64,000 nucleotides of DNA, from positions 70,826 to 134,825 of the forward strand of contig NZ_JBCNYA010000008.1 in NCBI RefSeq assembly GCF_049727805.1. Direction: 5' to 3'. Below the pieces are notes generated by a model. The model did no database searches, had not been told where the DNA came from, and was given only the letters and a program-made list of their open reading frames with translations. Positions 59,101-64,000 of the stretch are shown here, piece by piece. Numbering within the stretch: the stretch's first letter is position 1; each line of letters begins with the position of its first letter. Made by a program: the position numbers and the translations under genes. Origin of the DNA: Frateuria_A sp049727805 (GTDB taxonomy: Bacteria; Pseudomonadota; Gammaproteobacteria; Xanthomonadales; Rhodanobacteraceae).

Positions 59101-59279
59101 TCACCGCGCTGGGCCTGTTGCCGCTGGCGATCGGCAGCGGCGAGCCGGGCCGCGAAGTGGAGGGGCCGATGGCGATCGTGATTCTCGGTGGCCTGCTCAC
59201 CTCTACCGTGCTCAACCTGCTGGTGATGCCCGCGCTGGCCGGCCGCTACCTGCATCCGGATCGCCGGCGATCCACATAG
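56196..59279 (+). CDS. RND efflux permease, heavy-metal (CzcA/CusA)-like
   Basis: A 1027-residue inner-membrane, proton-driven exporter with the usual two repeats of six helices and large periplasmic loops. It begins with RLIDARYDVFPDFVPAQATV, typical of CzcA/CusA-like members. Helix 4 carries VVVDDAIIDVENI with paired acidic residues, and helices 10-12 include FVTLFGIAARNTILLI. The start is GTG, 2 bp after the adaptor stop. Gene order C-B-A suits metal efflux, but the DD variant in helix 4 differs from the single Asp of known zinc/copper pumps, so the substrate is open. Confidence 0.9.
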   Translation: MLAAIIRSALRAPGWVVLLAVLVLALGVQRLIDARYDVFPDFVPAQATVQVEAPGFTALQVEQRVTQPIEDAVNGATNVETVRSQSIQGLAVVDVVFKEGSDPFRDRQLLAERVTEAAAKLPAGVEAPSLSPMTSSTMDLLKFGLVSDTLDPLTLRGLADWTVKPRLLAVPGVADAIVFGGGVREWQVRVHPDRLAAYGLTLEDVRAAASAATGVRGAGYIDTPAQRVVLEADGGLTDPAQLGRTVLTRHAGRNVTLADVASVGVGATPAFGDARIDARPGILIAMTSQYGSNTLEVTRAVEKALDDLKPMLAAQGVTLVPALHRPATFVEVALSNMRDALAFGAALVLIVLVLFLKDWRTALISFASIPLSLALAVLSLRWFGWTINTMTLGGLAVALGVVVDDAIIDVENIDRRLRVAGHGTPRIDTILAASLEVRRPVVLATVVVGLVFVPILLLPGLQGSFFAPLAGAFLLATFASLLVALTVTPALCLWLLRPGRRHREPRWLKRMKLAQHRLLERALPHGRALLVAALLVGALAVAALPFFGASLLPEFREGHFVLQLTGPSGASLAEMDRIGERISRGVLAIPGVASVSLQMGRAEAVQDTWPPNRGELHVELKPGLAADAQIRIEAALRKLLDGYPGLSSEVVTFLGDRISESLSGETAPVTLSLYGQDLDRLDALAAQAQVIVRTVHGAGSVRLASSPGVPTMRIVPDPDRLSARGLRMTEVLDAIAAAHQGVIVGEVYRGVQPVAIRLTLDNAAARDPEAVGALLLPAADGQSVPLSEVAEVDLVKGRASVQHEGGRRRLVLAVTPSDPDVVGFVARARAALQRQLKLPAGYYVEFGGAAQGAIQARHALLLHSALAAAGIVALLLLSFPDRRSVALILANVPFALVGGVIAAALAGGVLSIGALVGFVTLFGIAARNTILLIAHYEHLVTAEGAHWNRYAVLRGARERLTPILMTALVTALGLLPLAIGSGEPGREVEGPMAIVILGGLLTSTVLNLLVMPALAGRYLHPDRRRST

Positions 59280-59281
59280 GA

Positions 59282-59334
59282 GGGCTTCAGCGCGCCATGC
59301 GCGTATCGAGCGGTGGGCTGAAGCCCACCCTACG
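59282..59334. repeat. Family C paired-hairpin repeat
   Basis: A degenerate left part GAGGGCTTCAGC and a complete hairpin GGTGGGCT-GA-AGCCCACC (59312-59329) followed by CTACG. It fills the gap between the pump gene and the GFA gene. Confidence 0.75.
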
Positions 59335-59389
59335 TGGGACCGGTGCCTGTGTTCCAATGGATTCCCTGCCACGAACGGGAAATCCACGC

Positions 59390-59737
59390 ATGCGCTATCA
59401 CGGCAGCTGCCATTGCGGCCGCATCGCCTACGACGTCGAGGGCGAGCTGGACAAGGCGATCGACTGCAACTGCTCGCACTGCAGCCGCAAGGGCTACCTG
59501 CTGTGGTTCGTGCCGCGCGAGCAACTGACGCTGGCCACGCCCGAGCAGGACATGGCCACCTACACCTTCAACAAGCACGCCATCGAGCACCGCTTCTGCC
59601 CGACCTGCGGCTGCGCGCCGTTCGGCCTGGGCAGCGCGCCGGACGGCAAGGCGATGGCGGCGATCAACGTGCGCTGCCTGGAGGGCGTGGACCTGGCCGG
59701 CCTCCAGCGGGTGCCGGTGGACGGCCGCAGCTTCTAG
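59390..59737 (+). CDS. GFA (glutathione-dependent formaldehyde-activating) family protein
   Basis: A 115-residue zinc-binding protein of the Mss4/GFA fold. Cysteines are in the family's spacing: Cys7 and Cys9 (SCHCG), Cys26, Cys28 and Cys31 (DCNCSHC), Cys70 and Cys73 (FCPTCGC). The family name reflects one early case; most members have no proven formaldehyde role. An in-frame ATG at 59357 would add 11 residues; 59390 is preferred because the conserved YHGSCHCG follows directly. Confidence 0.88.
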   Translation: MRYHGSCHCGRIAYDVEGELDKAIDCNCSHCSRKGYLLWFVPREQLTLATPEQDMATYTFNKHAIEHRFCPTCGCAPFGLGSAPDGKAMAAINVRCLEGVDLAGLQRVPVDGRSF

Positions 59738-59954
59738 GCCGTCCCGCGCCTTCGCACGACGGCCCGGCTGGCCCCGGACGTGTTCCGGAAGCTTCGCGAT
59801 CGGCCTGCGCCTGCGCCCGCCGAAGCTCGTTGGCGTGGTGGAACGCCAGCAGCCGGGCGCGGATCTCGGGTGGTGCGTAAAGCAGTTCGCAGTCGGCGCG
59901 CGCCGGGCCGGTGGGCAGCATGGCGAGGGTGAGCGGCAGCAGCCAGCGGTACAT
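59664..59954 (-). CDS. Possible small secreted protein, 3' end overlapping the GFA gene
   Basis: Up to 96 residues: signal peptide (1-20, GPARA-D), then CELLYAPPEIRARLLAFHHANELRRAQAQA, which looks like a real short helical protein. After about residue 58 the sequence becomes Pro/Gly/Arg-rich and lies antisense to the GFA gene, so the true end may have been lost by frameshift. Without homology evidence I give it low weight. Confidence 0.35.
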   Translation of the reverse strand: MYRWLLPLTLAMLPTGPARADCELLYAPPEIRARLLAFHHANELRRAQAQADREASGTRPGPAGPSCEGAGRPRSCGRPPAPAGGRPGPRPPGSAR

Positions 59955-60029
59955 GGTTCGGCTCGGGTGATGGGGAGAGCCGCCATGCTGTGGCCGCCAG
60001 CGCGTGGCGGCCATCCGGATCCTGCGCTG

Positions 60030-60503
60030 TCAGCGCACCGGCTTGACCATGCGCAGCAGGTCGATGCCGTAGCCGGCGGCTTCGTAGATCGCGCGGGCGC
60101 GCTCGTTGCCGGGAAATACCGCCAGCGTGACCAGCGCGCAACGGTGCTCGCGCGCCCATGCCTCGGCATGTTCCATCAGCGCCTTGCCCACGCCGCGGCC
60201 TTCGTAGGCCGGCGCCACTGCCACGTTGTTGATATGGCAGTTGGTGCGGCCGGTGAAGAAGTCCTGCGTCTTCTGCAGCTCGATGAAGCCGGCGACGGTG
60301 CCGTCCTCGTCTTCGGCCACGAACAGGAAATCGTTCGCCGTGCCGTCTTCCAGGTGGTGCAGCAGGTCCTTGCGGATGCCCTCGATGCATTCGTGCCGCT
60401 TGCGCCAGGGCGGCAGCGGGAAATCCACGAAGCGCGGCACCAGCCCCAGGATGAAATCGTCGTCGTCCTCGGCCAGGCGGATCAGGAAGCTCGTGTCGCT
60501 CAT
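60030..60503 (-). CDS. GNAT family N-acetyltransferase
   Basis: A 157-residue acetyl-CoA-dependent transferase with the acetyl-CoA loop VAPAYEGRGVGKALMEHAEAWA near 96-117 (R/Q-x-x-G-x-G/A) and the closing NERARAIYEAAGY near 134-146. FFTGRTNCHINNVAV precedes the loop. The substrate cannot be told. Convergent with the GFA region and divergent from the RidA gene 126 bp away. Confidence 0.9.
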   Translation of the reverse strand: MSDTSFLIRLAEDDDDFILGLVPRFVDFPLPPWRKRHECIEGIRKDLLHHLEDGTANDFLFVAEDEDGTVAGFIELQKTQDFFTGRTNCHINNVAVAPAYEGRGVGKALMEHAEAWAREHRCALVTLAVFPGNERARAIYEAAGYGIDLLRMVKPVR

Positions 60504-60629
60504 GCGGCAGTCGTTCGGTTGGCAACGATGCGAAGGTTCTACACCGAGCGGGCGCGGCGGGGAAGCCCCGCCCACAGGGCGGCCACGCTCTTGCTAAGGT
60601 TCGGTCTCCTCCACCCAGCGGGAACACCC

Positions 60630-61139
60630 ATGAACGGACGTCTATCCGCTCGCCGTGCCGTGCGCAGGCGGGCAGCGTTGCTGGCCCTCGCGGGGCTGGC
60701 CCTTGGCACGGCCGTGCAGGCCCGTGAAACGCCGCAGGCGATCAATCCCGCCGGGCTGCCGCCCGCCCATGGCTATTCGCATGTCGTGGTCGCGCCCGCC
60801 GGACGGATGGTATCGATTTCCGGCCAGGTGGCGATGGATCGGGCAGGCAAGCTGGTCGGGGCAGGCGACTTTCGCGCCCAGTGCGTGCAGGTATTCGAGA
60901 ACCTGCGCATCGCGCTCGACAGCGCGGGGCTCGATTTCAGGGACGTGGTGCGCACGGACATGTACGTCACCGACCTTGGCCAGTTGGGCGTGCTGCGCGA
61001 GGTCCGGTCGCACTACCTGCCCGCCGATGCGCCGGCCACCAGCACGCTGGTGAAGGTCGACGCGCTGTTCCGCCCCGGGCTGATGATCGAGGTGGCCGCC
61101 GAGGCGGTGCTGCCGGCGGACCGCAAGCCGCCACGCTGA
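60630..61139 (+). CDS. Exported RidA/YjgF family protein
   Basis: A 169-residue protein. Residues 1-31 form a signal peptide with a twin-arginine-like start (RRAVRRRAALLALAGLAL), cut near VQA-RE. The rest is a RidA-like trimeric fold with YSHVVVAPAGRMVSISGQVAMD, VRTDMYVTDLGQLG and a C-terminal MIEVAAEAVLPADR. The Arg that binds the carboxylate in true imine deaminases (R105 in E. coli RidA) is not obvious in VKVDALFRPGLMIEVA, so enzymatic deamination is uncertain. Export is unusual for the family. Confidence 0.85.
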   Translation: MNGRLSARRAVRRRAALLALAGLALGTAVQARETPQAINPAGLPPAHGYSHVVVAPAGRMVSISGQVAMDRAGKLVGAGDFRAQCVQVFENLRIALDSAGLDFRDVVRTDMYVTDLGQLGVLREVRSHYLPADAPATSTLVKVDALFRPGLMIEVAAEAVLPADRKPPR

Positions 61140-61174
61140 TCCGGCCAGCGCCTGCCGGCGGACCGGCGGGCGGC

Positions 61175-61180
61175 TAGAAT
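61175..61180 (+). promoter_or_regulatory. Candidate -10 box for the HAD phosphatase
   Basis: TAGAAT 26 bp before the ATG at 61207. It resembles the suhB and purM -10 elements in this window (TAGAAT followed within a few bases by GCGG). Confidence 0.4.
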
Positions 61181-61206
61181 CCGCGGACTTCCAGGGAACC
61201 GGATGC

Positions 61207-61821
61207 ATGGCGAACCTTGCCCTGTTCGACTTCGACGGAACGATCACCACCCGCGAGACCATGGCGGACTTCATGGTTCACGCGGTGCCGCCGCGCCGGC
61301 AGGCGTGGGGCAGGCTGCTGCTCGCGCCTTGCGTCATCGGCTACAGGCTGGGCCTGGTGTCCGGCGTCGCCGTGCGCACGGCGGTCGTGCGGGTCGGCTT
61401 TGCCGGCGTGCCGCTCGGGCTGTTGCAGGCGCGTGGCGAGACGTTCGCGGCAACGGCCTTGCCGGCGCTGCTGCGTCCGGAGGCGATGAAACGCATCCGC
61501 TGGCACCAGCGCGGCGGCGATACCGTCGCGGTCGTTTCCGGTGGGCTGGACGCCTACCTCGCACCCTGGTGCCGCGCGCATGGCCTGGCACTGGTCTGTT
61601 CCACGCTGGAACATCGCGATGGCCGCCTCACCGGACGCTACCGGGGCGCGCAATGCGTGGGCGCGGAAAAGGCGCGCCGCGTACGCGCGGCGTACGACCT
61701 GGCCGGCTACGACCGCGTCTATGCCTACGGCGACACGCACGAGGACGAGGCGCTGCTCGAGCTGGCGCATCACCGCTTCTATCGCGGCCGGGAACAGGTG
61801 GTCGCAGCCGCGGAAGGCTGA
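61207..61821 (+). CDS. HAD-IB family phosphatase (SerB-like)
   Basis: A 204-residue haloacid-dehalogenase-type phosphatase with the nucleophile motif LFDFDGTIT (Asp8, Asp10), motif II VVSGGLDAYL, and the acidic motif YGDTHEDEALL. A hydrophobic stretch near 35-58 and the short cap match the HAD-IB (PSP-like) group, including proteins acting on phosphoserine, phosphoethanolamine or phospholipid-related substrates; the exact one is open. The in-frame ATG four bases downstream of another ATG (61203) is used, since it starts with the family's normal N-terminus. Confidence 0.9.
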   Translation: MANLALFDFDGTITTRETMADFMVHAVPPRRQAWGRLLLAPCVIGYRLGLVSGVAVRTAVVRVGFAGVPLGLLQARGETFAATALPALLRPEAMKRIRWHQRGGDTVAVVSGGLDAYLAPWCRAHGLALVCSTLEHRDGRLTGRYRGAQCVGAEKARRVRAAYDLAGYDRVYAYGDTHEDEALLELAHHRFYRGREQVVAAAEG

Positions 61822-61884
61822 CGCCCGCCGGGCGGCAGCCTTCGATCCGCGACCTTTCCGCCGCGCGGCGGAGGAAGGTGGACG

Positions 61885-63840
61885 TCAGCGACTGACGATC
61901 GGCAGCGCGATGTAGCTCGCCTTGCCCGGCGCGTGGTAGACGCGCTGGGTCGCCTTCACGTAATCGGCCGGCTTCGCCTTGAAGATGTTCGGCACGAAGG
62001 TCTGCGGGTTGCGGTCGTACAGCGGGAACCAGCTCGACTGCACCTGCACCATCAGCCGGTGGCCCGGCAGGAACACGTGGTTGGCGTTGGGCAGATTGAA
62101 GCGGTAGTCGAGCGGCTGGTTGGCGGCCAGCGGCGCCGGCTTGTCGAAGCCGGTGCGGTAGCGGCCGCGGAAGATGTCCATCGCCACCGCCAGTTGGTAG
62201 CCGCCCATCTCCGGCTGCTCGGCCACCTGGTCGGGATAGACGTCGATCAGCTTGACCACCCAGTCGCTGTCGGTGCCGCTGGTGGAGGCGACCAGATGCA
62301 CTTCGGGCGCACCGGCGATGATGAGCGGCGCGGTCAGCGGCTCGGAGACATAGGTCAGCACGTCGGTGCGGCCGGACGCCTCGCGCTGGTCATCGACCAG
62401 CCACTGCGACCAGGTCATGCCGTTGTCGTAGCCGATCGGCTGGATCGGGCGCGCGCGGAACGGCACCGGGTGCGTGGGATCGGACACGTACTCGTCGTAG
62501 GCAGCGCCGCCCGCGGGCGCCGCGAAGCCTAGCTTGCGACCCGGCTCCAGGTACAGCGCGCGGCTGGCGTTCGGGCAGCCGTTCCCGCACGCCAGCGGCC
62601 AACGCTGCAGCCGCTGCCACTGGTTGGTGCCGGTCTGGAAGGCCGTGACCGGGGCCAGGTCCGCTTTCGGTGCGCCGTCCTTGAGGTATTGCGCAAGGAA
62701 CGGGCGCAGGATGTGCTCGCGGAAGTACTTGGCGGTGTCGCTGCCGAAGCGGATCGCGCCCAGCGAGCTGCCCTCGTCGATCTCCTGGCCGTGGTGCCAG
62801 GGGCCCATCACCAGCTTGACCATCTGGCCGCTGCCGTCCTTGGGCTTGATCGCGCGGTATACCGCCGGCGCGCCGTAGATGTCCTCCTGGTCCCACAGGC
62901 TGTGCACCAGCATCACCGGCACCTTCAGCGGCAGCTGTGCCAGCAGCTTGTCCACCGCCTGTTCCGACCAGAACGCGTCATAGGCCGGATGCGCCAGCAC
63001 CTTGTTCCAGAAGCCCAGCTGCGTCATGCCGTAGGCGTCGCCCAGCGCACCGGCCGAGCCGTAGTGCATGAACAGGTCGTACTCGTCGTGGTAGTTCGTC
63101 CACCACTTGGTGGAATTGTCGCGGGTGGCGACCTGCTCGTAGATGTAGCTCATGTTCTGTTGGCGAAAGGCGCCGTGGTGGAACCAGTCGTCGCCCATCC
63201 AGCCGTCGACCATCGGGTTCATCGGCACCGACACCTTCAGCGCCGGGTGCGGGTTGACCAACGCCATCAGCGGCTCGAAGCCGTCGTAGGAGATGCCCAG
63301 CGTGCCGACCTTGCCGTTGGACTCGGGAATGTTCTTCACCAGCCAGTCGATGGTGTCGTACGTATCCGTCGCATCGTCCACCGGGGTCGGGTTGAGCGGG
63401 CCGTGCACGGGGCGGTTCATCACGTAGTCGCCCTCGGAACCGTACTTGCCACGCACGTCCTGCACCACGCGGATGTAGCCGTCCTCGACGATCACGTCGG
63501 TGGCGTTGTCGTAGCCCTGCAGCATCGGCGCCAGGTGGCCGCTCATGGTGTGGCTGGTCAACGCATCGGCATCGTAGGGCGTGCGGGTGAGCAGGATGCC
63601 GGCGTGCCTGGCTCCTTTCGGAACCAGGATCACCGTGTGCAGCTTCACGCCGTCGCGCATCGGGATCATCACTTCGCGCCGCACGTAGTCGAAGCTCGCG
63701 GTGGCGGGCTTGAACTGCGCCGGCGTTTCGCTGGGATAGTTCGGGTACTTCGCCTGCGGCGCGCCGGTGGCGGGCAGGGCGGCGCTGGCGGCGAGCAGCA
63801 GGGCCAGCAGGGTGGGGCGGATGGCGAGGCGTGGCTTCAT
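61885..63840 (-). CDS. Secreted CocE/NonD hydrolase, alpha-amino-acid ester hydrolase-like
   Basis: A 651-residue exported serine hydrolase. It has a signal peptide (1-26, LPATG-A), the catalytic Ser184 in GISYDGF, Asp317 in HSLWDQED, and a base at His349 or His350 in MGPWHHGQEI. The order and spacing, with RDGVKLHTVILVPKGARHA, RTPYDADALTSHTMSGHLAP and a C-terminal jellyroll, closely resemble the Xanthomonas alpha-amino-acid ester hydrolases that act on beta-lactams, though peptide substrates are possible. The next gene upstream lies outside. The gap to the window end contains repeats. Confidence 0.9.
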   Translation of the reverse strand: MKPRLAIRPTLLALLLAASAALPATGAPQAKYPNYPSETPAQFKPATASFDYVRREVMIPMRDGVKLHTVILVPKGARHAGILLTRTPYDADALTSHTMSGHLAPMLQGYDNATDVIVEDGYIRVVQDVRGKYGSEGDYVMNRPVHGPLNPTPVDDATDTYDTIDWLVKNIPESNGKVGTLGISYDGFEPLMALVNPHPALKVSVPMNPMVDGWMGDDWFHHGAFRQQNMSYIYEQVATRDNSTKWWTNYHDEYDLFMHYGSAGALGDAYGMTQLGFWNKVLAHPAYDAFWSEQAVDKLLAQLPLKVPVMLVHSLWDQEDIYGAPAVYRAIKPKDGSGQMVKLVMGPWHHGQEIDEGSSLGAIRFGSDTAKYFREHILRPFLAQYLKDGAPKADLAPVTAFQTGTNQWQRLQRWPLACGNGCPNASRALYLEPGRKLGFAAPAGGAAYDEYVSDPTHPVPFRARPIQPIGYDNGMTWSQWLVDDQREASGRTDVLTYVSEPLTAPLIIAGAPEVHLVASTSGTDSDWVVKLIDVYPDQVAEQPEMGGYQLAVAMDIFRGRYRTGFDKPAPLAANQPLDYRFNLPNANHVFLPGHRLMVQVQSSWFPLYDRNPQTFVPNIFKAKPADYVKATQRVYHAPGKASYIALPIVSR

Positions 63841-63920
63841 GGTGGGCTCCCCTGGATGACCGGGCTAGCGTAGCCCGATCGTGCCCGGGGTGTGCGGGCG
63901 CAATAACCGAACGCCGTCGT

Positions 63921-63980
63921 GGGTGGGCTTCAGCCCACCAGCGCCCTGATACGGGATCGCGGTGGGCTCAAGCCCACCCT
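63921..63980. repeat. Family C paired-hairpin repeat (complete copy)
   Basis: Two hairpins, GGGTGGGCTTCAGCCCACC (63921-63939) and GGTGGGCTCAAGCCCACC (63961-63978), 21 bp apart. This is the best-preserved example in the window. Confidence 0.8.
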
Positions 63981-64000
63981 GCGGCTTCAACTGGTCAACG

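Overview
The window is about 64 kb of very GC-rich, densely packed chromosome from a gammaproteobacterium of the order Xanthomonadales (Lysobacterales). A Rhodanobacteraceae genus such as Dyella, Rhodanobacter, Luteibacter or Frateuria is the best guess. The reasons are gene order and content: the kdsD-kdsC-lptC-lptA-lptB-rpoN-hpf cluster runs next to an hprK-rapZ-EIIA(Man)-HPr-EI regulatory phosphotransferase operon; purN-purM diverges from DUF2066-perM-hda; suhB lies opposite trmJ; and a DedA-rhodanese fusion precedes ssb. It is almost all core chromosome. I saw no rRNA, tRNA, CRISPR array, insertion sequence or prophage.

Layout. 0-4.4 kb (minus): the 5' part of lptD, a histone-deacetylase-family enzyme, a PduO-type cobalamin adenosyltransferase and a small membrane protein. 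4.5-7.8 kb (plus): two overlapping UbiH-family flavin hydroxylases and a secreted dienelactone-hydrolase-like protein. 7.9-12 kb (minus): a membrane diguanylate cyclase with a periplasmic propeller sensor, and ispB. 12.1-15.9 kb (plus): a YajR-like transporter, DedA-rhodanese, ssb and an unrecognised secreted protein. 15.9-26.4 kb (minus): the regulatory PTS operon, then, past a repeat array and a terminator, the lipopolysaccharide-transport/sigma-54 operon. 26.5-28.1 kb (plus): ibaG-murA. 28.3-34 kb: DUF3108, purN and purM (minus), then DUF2066, a PerM-like protein and hda (plus). 34-38.3 kb: a secreted metzincin protease, three KGG stress proteins and suhB. 38.4-41.4 kb: a small membrane protein, trmJ, an amber-interrupted gene and oxyR. 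41.6-49.5 kb: an M1 aminopeptidase, a 1339-residue membrane protein and prmC. 49.7-52.8 kb: dxs, an iron-permease-family protein and an HNH protein. 53-59.3 kb: sapC and a three-gene RND efflux operon. 59.4-64 kb: small enzymes and a CocE/alpha-amino-acid ester hydrolase-like enzyme.

Several modules meet functionally. LptD, LptA, LptB and LptC with KdsC and KdsD belong to Kdo supply and lipopolysaccharide export. IspB and the two UbiH-family enzymes belong to ubiquinone synthesis, and Dxs feeds isoprenoid precursors to IspB. HprK, RapZ, EIIA, HPr and EI form a PTS with no sugar permease in view, so its role is probably regulatory. Expected ptsN is missing between hpf and hprK; a 54-bp tandem repeat array sits there.

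The most interesting non-gene content is repetitive. At least three families of paired hairpin (REP/BIME-like) elements fill intergenic gaps, two of them present in opposite orientations at distant loci with conserved ends and a diverged middle. Other points worth checking are a strong terminator whose loop holds the start codon of the efflux operon, an OxyR-type half-site just upstream of oxyR, two mutually exclusive hairpins between kdsD and kdsC, and a conserved-looking gene broken by one in-frame amber codon.
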